This document shows, piece after piece, positions 11,838 through 22,030 of a stretch of DNA of 64,000 bases (positions are counted from its first letter, which is position 1; each line of letters begins with the position of its first letter). Origin of the DNA: Spirodela intermedia. Taxonomy: Eukaryota > Streptophyta > Magnoliopsida > Alismatales > Araceae. The stretch covers positions 3,539,001-3,603,000 of the forward strand of contig LR746277.1 in the NCBI GenBank assembly GCA_902729315.2. Reading direction: 5' to 3'. Under the pieces are notes generated by a model. That model was not told where the DNA came from, did no database searches, and saw only the letters and a program-made list of their open reading frames with translations. A program made the position numbers and the translations under genes.

Positions 11838-13168
11838 AATCTTAGTGAAGAGTTAATTACCTTCATGAAGACGTCGACGTCAGGATCCGGCTTGATGTTG
11901 GCCTCTTTCTCTCTTCTCGACAACTCCGACAGCATCTCTGCGATCGCAGGAGGGAATTATTCACTTCATAATCTACGGGAAATGGTTCTGGCGAAAACCA
12001 GGTGGAACAGAGCTCACCGAGACGCGTTCCTACGCCCTGACATCTAGCAGAGAAGGTAAGTGTTTCCCGAACAGTCATCTCCCCGATGTGGAGATCATAC
12101 TGGCTGATGTAGGCGGCTGTTCTTTCCGGGACGAACTCGTCCAATCCGTGCCCATTGTAGGTTATGTTCCCGGAAACCTTCTCAAATGGAAAAATGTGAA
12201 GCTCGCGACTCAGCTGACAAATCGGATGAAGAAGATGATGAAGATGAAGAAAAACAAGAAGAGACCTTGACGTCTGAGCCCAGCTTCCCAGAGAGAGCCA
12301 GCAAAAGGGACGTCTTGCCAGATCCCGGGGGACCCAAAAGCAGAGTCATCCTGAAGAACATTGAAAACAGAGATTATGGGGAATTCTGAAAGCCATGGGC
12401 CGTGGGAGAGAGCGAACTCGATCATTCTCATCCTCCACACCTGCGAGGCTTGATGGTGCCGCTAACATTATGAAGAATGAAGATCGGCTTCTTCCTGCTG
12501 GGAAGGATGCGGAGGGCCGACGCCGCGAGCTTCAAAGACACCAGCAGTTCGAATCAGGCCTCTGAGAAACCAGCGCGTCATTGTCGAGTCCTCTGAGAAA
12601 ACCTTTACCTCCAGGATGTTCAAGGCGGAGTTGTAGATTGTGGGAAGCGCTCTTCCCCCGACGCGAGCTTCCGCTGTGATGTTGAGGTCCTCGAAACGCA
12701 CTTCGATCGTCGGAAGATCGATACCCACTCTGCACAAACCAGAGATAAAAAAACAAGCTCAGTGTTGAGCAAAAAATTCAGGCGGTGATAATTCTACCTG
12801 ATGATGGGAATCGGAAACTTTCAGAAGAGAGGAGGATAGTTTATATGTAAGAGTTACCGATTAATGCGATCCCTGAGCTTCAGCAGGAACCTTTCATTAT
12901 CCTCGTCTGCGATCCTGACCAGCCTCTCGAGTAGGGTCCTCCTATCCTGGTTCCCGAGGTCCTTTATCTCGATCTCCCTGTGACCGCCTTCTTGGCCGAC
13001 GAGGATGCCCTTCCTCATGCGGTTGTAGGTAGGGAGCTTCTCCAGGGCTGCCCATTTCAGCGCCTCCTCGTCGTCCTCGTCCCTGGACGACCTGGAGAAG
13101 ACGTCGTCGGTGTTCCTCCAGCTATTCCGTCTCAGGCTCCCGGCCCTGTAGAGGCTCTCCGTGTCCAT
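6170..13168 (-). CDS. Full-size ABCG (PDR-type) ABC transporter, gene A, 24 exons
   Basis: Plasma-membrane efflux pump of the pleiotropic drug resistance family, order NBD1-TMD1-NBD2-TMD2, closest in look to the ABCG36/PEN3-ABCG39 group. Exons (minus): 13168-12858, 12729-12609, 12529-12441, 12350-12266, 12177-12018, 11937-11861, 11757-11704, 11620-11530, 11405-11104, 11015-10734, 10650-10334, 10246-10086, 9995-9892, 9498-9342, 9228-9121, 9024-8891, 8789-8457, 8362-8072, 7990-7907, 7801-7668, 7522-7295, 7053-6882, 6790-6536, 6424-6170. These join in frame to 1,434 residues, normal for the family. Motifs: Walker A GPPGSGKT (180-187), signature ISGGQ, Walker B LFMDE (340-344); second Walker A GVSGAGKT (883-890), LSTEQ (990-994), IIFMDE (1010-1015). 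TMD1 spans about 525-770 and TMD2 about 1,130-1,420. Start: first ATG in the frame (MDTES). Intron 7 has a GC donor. Substrate and exact orthology are not determined. Confidence 0.93.
6436..6478. repeat. (GA)n microsatellite in intron 23 of gene A
   Basis: The GA tract (CT on the coding strand) lies in the last intron, just upstream of the exon 24 acceptor, where it supplies the polypyrimidine tract. The right-arm paralogue has a shorter CT tract at the same place (35,280-35,305). Confidence 0.8.
11478..11512. repeat. (TC)n-(TA)n microsatellite in intron 8 of gene A
   Basis: Mixed TC/TA tract inside the intron between exons 8 and 9. The paralogous intron in the right-arm gene carries a longer GA/GATA tract (30,188-30,300). 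Confidence 0.8.
11803..11836. repeat. (GA)n microsatellite in intron 6 of gene A
   Basis: A GA tract between exons 6 and 7. The right-arm gene has only a short CT-rich stretch here, so this tract expanded after the duplication or was lost from the other copy. Confidence 0.8.
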
Positions 13169-13270
13169 CTCCACCGAGCAGATGGATCGGGCCTTGGAAG
13201 TCGCTGCAGCAGCCGCAGCTGCAGCTGTTCTCGTTCCCTGCTGGTTTGAGGATGAGAATGCGGCCTGGTT
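13169..13270 (-). other. 5' leader of gene A with in-frame conserved reading and Ala run
   Basis: The frame of exon 1 stays open upstream of the ATG, and its translation resembles that of the right-arm leader: NQAAFSSSNQQG, then an alanine run encoded by GCN repeats, ending CSVE before MDTES. There is no in-frame upstream ATG, so I kept MDTES as the start. The similarity may simply reflect recent duplication. Non-AUG initiation is possible but unproven. Confidence 0.5.
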
Positions 13271-13440
13271 AAACCCCTGTGGGCAGAGAACGGAACCCTG
13301 TTCAATGCAGGGGAAGCGAGCACGTCGATGATTACCTCTGGAAGTTTTCGCCGCGTGCCCCTCTGGTGATTTCTTCAATCAACTAGCGAGAGAGAGAGAG
13401 TGGATGCGAGAGAGTGATGTCTCTTTGTGCTTCTCCTCTC

Positions 13441-13447
13441 TTTTATG
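13441..13447 (-). promoter_or_regulatory. TATA-like box of gene A
   Basis: On the minus strand the sequence reads GGGCATAAAAGAG, about 275 bp before the ATG. The right-arm gene has CTTATAAGAA in the aligned position, with both following the shared CTCTTCCTCGC. Conserved placement supports a core promoter here. Confidence 0.55.
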
Positions 13448-14203
13448 CCCGGCGAGGAAGAGCTCGGCTTAACTTGAGAACTGTCCACCACGGGCAATTC
13501 GGGTGATGTCATAATTTCCGAAGAAAATGCAAAGGGGCCCAACCCGCACTAAATTTTAAATTTCAGACGGCTGGGAATACGACGTAAGCAGTGGCGTTTC
13601 TTCCATCCTATCTCCCTCTATCTCTCTTTCGCTACACCTGCCGGGCACCATCACCCTACCAAAGACGTTGTCGAATCACATGCCGGAGATTCAGTGTCTG
13701 ATTGACTGATACTAAGATCTCAACGAATGGTCATCCTCTCTCTCTAAATCGTCTGTTTCTAATTGACTGCCCCGTCGCCGTTGGAGGTCCGGCGGAGAGG
13801 AAGACGGTGGCGTTGAGGAGGAGGCAGCGACGCTGCCACCCTCGTCGCGTTTGCCATGTCGACAATCCGCCGGTCTGGTGAACAGGGCACAGCGTCCGCC
13901 GGCGGATCCGATCCCGTTGACCAAAAAAGGGAAAAACCCTCGGTCGGCCGTGTTTCGTGATGCATCAACGACGTCAGCTTTGACAAACTTGCGAGATGAT
14001 ATGGAGGGGCTCTCCAGGGAAGTCATCAACATCATGAATGAACTCATGGCCTTCTTGAGCGACACGTCTCCCTCCGCTTTCCTCCCTCTCTCTCTCTCCT
14101 CTTGTGGGGAAGAGAGAATCATGAACCATGGGAAATATGACGCCAGGGGCCTCTCCACGTGGGAACCCAGAAGCCTCCGATTTTAAATCTTGGCCGCGCT
14201 GAG

Positions 14204-14247
14204 GTCAACTTCTAGAAACGGGTGAGCCGGGAACCTTGTGAGGTCAA
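14204..14247 (-). promoter_or_regulatory. Paired W-box element upstream of gene A
   Basis: Two TTGACC cores on the minus strand at 14,204-14,209 and 14,242-14,247, 38 bp apart, each inside TCTAGAAGTTGACCTC or a close variant (CTGGAAGTTGACCTC). TTGAC(C/T) is the WRKY-factor binding core. The right-arm promoter has the same pair with the same spacing (27,618 and 27,656). The element is about 1.05 kb before the start codon. Function is inferred from motif and conservation only. Confidence 0.6.
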
Positions 14248-15035
14248 CTTCCAGAAACCGACCCGTAGAGAGGGATGCGTCACCCGAGGGACTTTGACGA
14301 GATAGCGGTCTGCCATTACCCATCTTTTGGAGACTGGATTCACTACACCCGTCAGATCCCCTTCGGCCTGGATGATTAAAACGCATTGGCTTCTGCGCGT
14401 TCCGGTCTGCGCCGGCTATCCGGTTGCGTCATTGGTAGCGAGAGAGAGAGAGAGAGAGAGGCAGGCGGAGAAGCGGTCACAAGAGAGAGAAAAATTGGAC
14501 TTTGGGACTAAATTTTTAATGAAACCCAGAGCCAGCTTAGGAGAGAATCTAGACGGATTCGAGCTGACCATATCCGACAGCCATCATAAATGGGTCGGTC
14601 TTTTACAGCTTGATGGTAAAAGCGACAGCCAAAGTTTCGGGGGACAATCCTTTCCAGAGAGAGAGGGGTGATCAGGACAAGAGGTTAACGGATCTCCACA
14701 GACAGAATGGAACGAGAGGGGCACGACTGAGTCAACCCCGAATGAACGACCAATGCCCGCCGTTTTGATGCAACTCCCGGCGGGACGAGGCAACTCAAAA
14801 CCACCAGTTTGCCGCCGTGCTCACTAGTGCAGAACCATTTAACGTACGGCGTCGAAAGGAGAACCGCTAACACCGGCGCCCTCTCCGGACCGCACCTCCG
14901 TGGACAAGGAGTGGACTAGTCAACGTGGAAATCTCAGACAAGTTCTACTGGTTGCCAAGCGGGCCCCACTACGGATCAAAACGATTCCATCGTTTTGGGG
15001 ACCAAAAAATAAGATAAAATGAAATATAATAACAA

Positions 15036-15063
15036 TAGTAATAATAATAATAATAATAATAAT
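15036..15063. repeat. (AAT)n microsatellite
   Basis: About nine AAT units upstream of gene A. A shorter ATT tract occurs on the plus strand in the detached upstream copy near 19,390. Confidence 0.85.
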
Positions 15064-15519
15064 GATAATGGGATGCATCGCGGTCACTCACTTTGGGTCT
15101 CACTTGTATGGAGATTTTTCCGTAAGAAAAATATTATGTAATAAACAAAATGATGGACCATACGCAGTAAAATACAATTTTGAAGAAACAAATTAACTGA
15201 GTTAGCCCTAGTTTAATCTTCCGGTGTCTTTCATGTGAGTTCATGTTTGAAGGATATGGTCAGTATGAACCTATTTTCCGTTCAGTGCTAGATTTTGTGG
15301 CCCAAACACCAAAAAAAAGCTGGGTCAAGCCTGGCAGAGGCTGGCGACTAGCATTCGAAATAAATTGTAATTAATTAACCGATTGAAGTAAGAAATCCAA
15401 GACTCGGTAGAAGGGGTAGGGGTCTTCCCTATCCATTTGAAGGGGTGTGATCGTCCATTCTTGTTCATATTTCGGACAGTGGGAGATTAGTATGTGGACG
15501 CTGATACTTCATCCGCTCT

Positions 15520-16200
15520 GCTTAGCTTGTAGGAGAATGCATTCCTATAGCCAGGTCCTGCTCTCGACGGTCTCCTAGATTCTGCCAACAAAGCTGCCAA
15601 GGGCCTTGCTGCTGAGCTCCCCGAAAAAGTGGAACCTGATGGTATTCGTGTCGGTCTCCATCTCCTTGGGTCCCACCACCACAATCAGCGGCATCTTCTT
15701 CTTCTCTGCGTTTCTTATGAGCTTCGACAGCTACTCCACTTGGCAGGCTCGACTCGGATCCCATACGATTTCTGCCACGAGAGGACCTTATTTCACCCGG
15801 AATGCCGGCGCAAGTGAATAGTGAGATATCACCAATCCTAGACCCAAGCTCAGAAGCTGCCTTGAATGGTGATGTATGTACAAATTATAGAACCGATCTT
15901 AATGTTCTGCATTCAATAAAATAAGATACTTACGAAATGATTGCATGTTCTGTTGAAGATTGCCAAGGCCTGATAATGTTTTGGACCATAAGCCTAGGAC
16001 TTTCTCATCATATTTCATGATTCAAAATACAAAACCTCGTTGATGGGTCCCTATTGTACTCTTTGTGATGTGAGGAAGATAATTGATTGAGCCAAAGAAA
16101 TATTTTACATGGGTGCAATAATGCGAGAAGAAGACATTTGTTGGAGTTGAGATTAATCTCCTGTTGGGTTCTGCTGGGGTTCAATGGGCTCTTCAATCGG
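15520..16200 (-). pseudogene. ThrRS 3'-end remnant, copy 2 (left arm)
   Basis: Minus-strand sequence matches the C-terminal anticodon-binding domain of threonyl-tRNA synthetase. KLIRNAEK, then PLIVVVGPKE, then a decayed FSG-containing end can be read, with a stop and frame changes. Sequence from about 15,880 to 16,140 aligns with the intron between the two ThrRS exons of the right arm (26,116-26,460). It lies about 2.4 kb upstream of gene A in the same strand order as ThrRS and ABCG in the right arm. The catalytic core is absent, so it cannot be functional. Confidence 0.75.
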
Positions 16201-16485
16201 AAAATTTTGATTGTCAGGGGAATGTCTATTCTTTGTTCTACAGAGTCTTAGCTAGATCTTGTGTTTAAGAGGAGGCTCACCGTCATCTCATATCGTCAAG
16301 GCATGCAAAGGCATTGTGGCATCAAAGAACTGTATAGGACGATCTCTAGGAGAAAACTTGATTTGTATGAGGCCGTGTATGTAGGAATTTTCTCTGTATC
16401 AAGTAAGTCCCAAGTTTTCCTTCTCTTGTGTATCAATTTACATCAGACTTCCACTGTGCAAAAAGGGGGAGACAAGGATACTCCG
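15627..16485. repeat. Direct-repeat block, copy 2 (pair of 1,684-2,511)
   Basis: Near-identical partner of the block at 1.68-2.51 kb, in the same orientation. It ends at GTGCAAAAAGGGGGAGA, after which the two copies diverge completely: X repeat there, copia gag here. Confidence 0.75.
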
Positions 16486-17271
16486 CTCCCCAACAACTAA
16501 TATCAAGCCTTCAAGTTTGAAGTGATCCCAAGTCCGAAGACACTTATTCCTGTGGGCTTGGTTCGAGAGATAGAGTGGGACCAATGATTGAAGATGGAAG
16601 AAAGCTCAAGATCAACCTTTTTGATAGAAGGGACTTCAAACTGTGAAAGATGCAGATAGTGGATTATCTAGAAAAAACTCTATCAACAATTACTTGGTTT
16701 GATGTTGGATGGTATATCCCAAGAATATTGAGAAATAATAGACAAAAAAATACTTGGAACATTCATTTGATAATGGCTAGGAATGTTGCATTCAAGATTG
16801 TAAATGAAAAGACTGCAAGTCTTATGGTAGCACCTCGACTATGTATATGAAGCCGTCACCATCAAATAAGGTATATATTATGTAGTCTCTCTTTATAATC
16901 GAAGATATGTCTATTGTGGAACACATCGATGAGTTTAATTCAACAATTAAGAAAAAGCTATTTTTCTCAGTCTTGGAAGAATTCCGAAAATCAAAAGCTT
17001 TGAGTTGGTTCACATTGATGTGTTCGGGCCTTCTAGCTTGGAGGCTGAAGATATTATGTCACATTTGCTGATGACTCAACATGAAAGATATGAACAATAT
17101 GTTTTTTGAAAAATAAATCTGATATTTTTTTGACTTTTAAGAAATATTCAATGAATGCATGAGACAAGTTGCATGAGAAAGCATGTTGGACTGCAAAAGC
17201 TTTTTTGAGAAGATGTTAACAACAGCTCATTTCATTAATAGGGGACCATTCGTGCCCCTTAGACCATAAAC
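16486..17271 (+). mobile_element. Ty1/copia fragment (gag joined to integrase)
   Basis: The plus strand reads a copia Gag-like segment (DFKL, MQIVDYLE, then ARNVAFKIVNEKT at 16,650-16,850). After a deletion come integrase pieces: LVHIDVFGPSS near 17,005-17,040, KACWTAKAFL near 17,180, INRGP at 17,235-17,249. Frames change and stops are frequent. Protease, RT and RNase H are missing. It ends abruptly where ABCG pseudogene sequence begins at about 17,272, so the junction is a recombination or insertion breakpoint. Confidence 0.75.
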
Positions 17272-18660
17272 TTGTTATCACCGAAACCTCACCTCGAAGT
17301 ACTTGATCAACTCGCAAGATTGGCGTCCCAACGGACCGACCTATATCTCTCCTCCTCCCCGCTTCATCAGAAACAGCTGCAGGCAAACGGACAGCATGAA
17401 GTCTAAAGAGAGAATCCGTGAGCAATTTCAGAAGAATGCCAAAAGAAGTCATGTTACCTTGTCAAAAGCATCGAATATGTCTATGCTGGGCTGATGAATA
17501 GTGCACACGATTGTCCGCCCGGTGTCAACGGTGTTCCTCACCGTTCTCATGACGATGGCGGCCGCCCTAGCATCAAGGCCAGAGGTGGGCTCGTCCATAA
17601 ATATTATGGACGGGTTGGCGACGAGCTCGACGGCGATAGTCAGCCTCTTCCTCTGCTCGGTCGAGAGGCCATTGACGCTGGGCAGCCCCACGAGCGCTCC
17701 CCTCAACTGTGTCAGTTCCACGAGCTCCATGACCTCCTCGCAGAACATCTGCCCACCCACCCGATGGTCGCAACAGCGAGGTTTATCACCACGATTCCGC
17801 AATACAAACACGAAGATACATATCTGAAACGTATCATCCTACCTTTCTCGTGTTGGAGCCGACCTCGGCCGGTAGACGCAGCCAGGCAGAGTACAGGAGC
17901 GCCTTGTAGACGGTGACGTGTGGCGAGTGGATGTCGTTCTGTTCACAGTAACCAGATATGCGAGCGAACGTCTCCTGCTTCTTGGGGTACCCGTATATTG
18001 GTATGCTCCCTTCGATGTATCCTCCTGTCTTTCTCCCGGACAGTACGTCCATCAGCGTCGTCTTTCCAGCGCCGCTGACTCCCATCAGAGCTGTGAGAAC
18101 TCCTGGCCGGAAGGATCCGCTCACGCACTTTAGAAGCTCCAGTCTGTCCTCTACAATCCCTTCCGCTTTCATTTCCTGAGAGGAACATCAGCCAAAATGT
18201 TTCATCTCTCTTTAGTTAAGCGAATATTCTTACTTAACTCATTAATTAAAGTGCTTACGAATAGAACGGGGCTCACCGCTGGCATGTCGACCGAGTATTT
18301 GATGTTATCAAACTCCATGGAAAGGGGGACGAAAGGAAGAACCATTCCTTTCTTGTCGGTTTTCAAGCTGCCGGCTCTCCTGGCAAACGATGCCTTGTCA
18401 TTACTCTTCCCTGCACGCAAAGAAATCTAAAAGCTCGATGAGAGGCTACAAACAGATGGGGGAAAAATAGGTTTTCTATACGAGGCATTGGACGAATGGT
18501 TGGTTACCACTGGATCGCTTTCCTCTGGACGACAGTTCAAGCGATTGGCCAGTCAAGTTCTCGTGCTTCTCATTAAGTGACTCTTCAGATACGGTCGCCT
18601 GACCCTTTCCGAGCGCGTCAAGAATCACACGCAGGGAGACATGAACACGGATGCTGAGCA
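17272..18660 (-). pseudogene. ABCG/PDR transporter pseudogene, exons 15-19 only
   Basis: Five exons matching exons 15-19 of the intact genes, with their introns: 18615-18508, 18410-18277, 18175-17843, 17748-17458, 17376-17293. They cover the linker and most of NBD2, including GVSGAGKT and IIFMDE. Decay: the exon 15 acceptor AG is lost (GACG), and exon 19 has TAG in place of the tyrosine codon of GEEIYVG. Exons 1-14 and 20-24 are absent. Exons 15-18 and their introns look like gene A, while intron 18, exon 19 and the start of intron 19 look like gene C. It sits between copia integrase on one side and AT-rich DNA on the other. Confidence 0.9.
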
Positions 18661-18869
18661 ATAAATGCAATTAATATAGAAGTATTTTGATAATAATATT
18701 AATTATTGGAAAAACCTATCAAAATCTTTCATAGTCAGTTTCATCATGTAGTTTCTAGAAATTAACAATATAACCATCTAAACAAGTTTAATATCATATT
18801 CTCTAGATTAAAGGAATTTATAAATATTTCTGTAAAATTAAATAATAAATTATAAAATATTAAGCATTT
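18661..18869. other. AT-rich spacer, nothing recognised
   Basis: Short AT-rich stretch between the ABCG pseudogene and the detached promoter-like copy. No motif seen. Confidence 0.5.
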
Positions 18870-19630
18870 TATCAAGTAATGAGAATTATCACCTTGGCAA
18901 TCACCTATTGTGCCAAATATGAACAGGAATTAATGAGTATACCCAATTTGGATAAATGGTGAAGACAACCCCTTACCCTCCCTTCCATATAGTCTTGGTA
19001 TTGTTATTTCCAAGGGTTGATTAATTACAATTTGTTATGAGTGACATGGATTTGGTGGGTTGAAGAAAACCGGACAGGGTGTCCCAGTCCCTGATCTCTG
19101 CTAAGGATTAACCCATATTTCTTTTTAATTTCTTTTTGTATTTGGGTCTTAAAATCAATCACAGAACAGAAAATAGCCTAGATTGACTACATTCTTCAAA
19201 CACTTGAACTCACAGATAAGGCAGCACAGGATTTAACCGGGCCTCGTTAGGGCTAATTCTGTTATTTTTTATTTTAAATTTTATTTTCCCGGCTTATGGT
19301 CCATCATAATGTTTTTAAATAGAATTATTCTTTTGAAGGAAAATTCTGTGTTAAAGTAGAGATTGAAACTGGTGAAGACCATACATCCCATTATTATTAT
19401 TACAATTATTTTCTTCTCTACACCAATCAGAGGCATCATTTTGAGCAGACGTTGGGCTCACTTTGGGTCTTATCGAACTTGCCTGAAACTTCCATGTTGA
19501 CTAGTCTACTCAACTTTGTCCTCGAAGTGCTGTCCAGAGCAGGCACCAGTTCGGTGCTGTCCTTGAATCACTCCCAATCCACCCTTACCTAACAATAGCC
19601 CACTCCAAACACGTGTGGACTCTCTCAAAG
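18870..19630 (+). repeat. Detached third copy of the ABCG upstream region
   Basis: The plus strand aligns to 26,805-27,425, the DNA between the ThrRS remnant and gene C. Shared runs include the stretches around TTGGCAATCACCTATTGTGCCAAATATGAAC, TCAATCACAGAACAGAAAATAG and GACTAGTCTACTC. Part of 19,380-19,512 looks more like the left-arm upstream region (CTTCCATGTTGACTAGTC). It has decayed further than the two arms. It points away from the adjacent minus-strand ABCG pseudogene and drives no recognisable gene. Confidence 0.7.
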
Positions 19631-20451
19631 AATATCTCAAGAATATCTCAAAGATATCAGACCTGTAGTATAGGTCTTCATGAAATCAAATTGTTGTTTA
19701 GTAGATATTCGTTAAATATTATTTAAATATTTTTGAAATATTATCTCAATAAATTTTCACTTATATAAGTGCCAAAACTAAGGTCATCAAACGAATTATC
19801 TGGCCAAAATGTTTTGAATAAAATTATTTTCACCTTGCTTTAGTTTACAATATTCTATGACCATATCATATTTCTTCAAAAAGTTAGGATTACATCAAGA
19901 CTAGATGATCCCAAATGCCTTACATATATTGAGATGAGTTGGTAAGTCACTAATATTAGGTTTCATTGCATTCCATAGTAGAATAAGGAGATTTACATTT
20001 CATTTTGCCTAATATTAGGTGCATCTTTTGTAAGATGTTTGATCTTTCCTTGACCTTTAAAATAGATATTGATGGATTTATTCTAGTAGTTGTAATTCTT
20101 CTTTGTTCAGTCCTCAATTTGTGATGATATTACTTTACATATTAATTTTAAGATTCTATTATAGACATACTAGATAATATTTACTTGAAAGTATCATTTA
20201 TGTTGAATATTGTGCATATTATTGGATCTAGTATTAATATCAATATGGTGATAAGGGTTATTTGTGTTGAGTATCCAAAGTTTGTTTGTCTATTTATTTA
20301 CCTCTCTCTCCCTTTAATAAATATTCGTTAACATGAGTTAATAATTAATAAATAATATAATTTTAGCCTGATTTTATAAATTTTAAATTTGTGTGATTTA
20401 CTATACAATGACTAAGTCACGTCAGCCTTCTTAAATCTCTCATTTCTAGCA
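19631..20451 (+). mobile_element. Probable copia LTR with primer-binding site
   Basis: AT-rich sequence ends at TTTCTAGCA, followed at 20,452 by TGGTATCAAAGTAGGG, the initiator-Met tRNA primer site typical of Ty1/copia, so a 5' LTR should end at about 20,450. The LTR's left end could not be defined. A gypsy LTR remnant is embedded at 20,330-20,424. Confidence 0.5.
20330..20424 (+). repeat. Gypsy LTR reduced to its two ends
   Basis: The first 40 bp or so match the LTR start (ATGAGTTAATAATTAATAAATAATATAATTTTAG). The rest matches the LTR end (TTTATAAATTTTAAATTTGTGTG then ACAATGACTAAGTCACGTCA). About 1.5 kb of LTR interior is absent compared with 44,446-46,078. Confidence 0.65.
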
Positions 20452-22030
20452 TGGTATCAAAGTAGGGTCTTATCTAATGGAAACCCTTGAGGTTAAGTGA
20501 GTCGCCATCTGCCCATCATTACCCCTATTTAGTGTTGCCCCTTATTCGATGTCACCCTCTATCTAGCACCACTTTTATTCGACACTGCCACTAGTTCAAC
20601 ATTGCATCCATTTGATGCTACTCTTATATGACACTATTTCTATTAATGTCACTCTTGTCTGATGTTGTCACTAGTTTGACATCACCTTTCTCTAGTACTA
20701 CTCATATCCAACATTCTCCCTATTTAGTGGTGCCACTGGTTCAACATTGTCCTTGTCTAGTGTTACTCATGTTTGACACTATGATAAACTAGATTTAAAG
20801 ATTAAATATGTCATTGTGATAGAACTAAGTTCATGCAATATTTATAAAACCTCACTCTTCTGCTAATGATAAGTAAAGGTTGATTGTTAAGGAGTGTGAG
20901 TAATGAGAGTAAGAATTTCACCTATTTTATTTCTTATAGATATATAGATATACTTGAGAGTGTAAAGGGCAGAAATAAATCTAAACTAGGTGAAGATAAG
21001 AAAAATAAAAAGTGTGACAAAGAGGAGAGAATAGATCTAACACAATAGAATGATAAAATAAATGATAAAATTAGTTTGAACTAAGAGTTAATCTATCAAT
21101 AGATAGGATTACAGGGACGCTACAAATTTGGATCTTGCACAAACTCATTGTGCACCAGTCCTAGGTTGAGTGATATTTGATTTGTGATGATCTTGATATG
21201 CTCCAAGTAATCTCTTCTCCACGTGATCTTAGGCATGAGAATGTCATTGACTAGAGTTTGATTTCCTTCTTATTTTTTTTGGCTAGCCATTGCTAGAAAG
21301 AAAGTCAAAAAGTACCTTCATAGAGGGGGACGAGATGCCTCATTCCTCTCAAGAATTAGGCTCCTCCAATAGATAGTTATGATTAATAATCGACTCTCTT
21401 TATGGACGGTTTAGATTCTTCCATCAATGCTCTAATCCTTCTCTTAATCACATCTTAAGGCACCCTAAGATGGGTGACTTCTCATCTCTTAATAATCCTT
21501 TTAGGTCTAAGAAGGCTAGGCTAAGGTGACACCCTCTCTTGGGCCTTTAAAGATATTAGGTTGACCATCTCCATAAGACTTGAGCTTTTCCTTGAGCTGA
21601 AGACTTGGGCTTCTTTCATTATTTCTAACATATAATAAAAGCTCATCTAAGTTTTACAATCAAAAAATTATTAAGAAAATGTGAGAGAATCACCACTTCA
21701 TAAAAGTCATGTGGCGTTAGTCTCATAATATAAATAAAATAATACATATTAGAATTTAAATAATAAAATATTATGAATGTCATAATGAGTCAATAGCACA
21801 TGAATAATTACATTCTCTACCCATTAAGTAGCATCTATATATAAAATATTAATACATAGATACAACTCCTAATTTATAATTATCATGCTGTCCCTATCCA
21901 ATGTTGTTCTTCTATTTGACGTTGTCTTCTGCTCACTACTAGTGGCCTCAATCTAGGTGTCTCCCTTTGACTAAGACTAAAGAGTCTCCCACACCTAGTG
22001 TCACTACCATCTAATAGAAGTCACATAGCA
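20452..22030 (+). mobile_element. Copia internal region, decayed, split by an X repeat
   Basis: This follows the initiator-Met primer site. The stretch 20,500-20,787 and its continuation at 21,886-22,020 consist of degenerate short repeats around GTCACTAGTTTGACATTG. Family-X repeat X2 (20,788-21,885) interrupts them. No gag or pol protein could be read with confidence. Confidence 0.45.
20788..21885 (-). repeat. Family-X interspersed repeat, copy X2
   Basis: A full-length-looking copy of about 1.1 kb. In sense orientation it starts TGATAATTATAAATTAGGAG and ends near GACATATTTAATCTTTAAATC. It inserted into a degenerate minisatellite, whose two halves flank it. No coding capacity. Confidence 0.7.

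Larger units (their letters stand above)
13448..15480 (-). promoter_or_regulatory. Upstream region of gene A (left-arm homologue of 26.76-28.29 kb)
   Basis: This stretch holds no convincing gene. It aligns in patches to the DNA upstream of the right-arm gene. For example, the reverse complement of 15,180-15,360 matches 27,140-27,300 (shared GAACAGAAAATAGG-like and CATCCTTCAAACA-like segments), and 14,830-14,935 matches 27,305-27,360. It includes a (GA)n tract at 14,440-14,461 and an (AAT)n tract at 15,036-15,063. Short open frames at 13,712-14,158 and 14,327-14,671 show no known domain and are CT/GA-rich. Confidence 0.6.
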
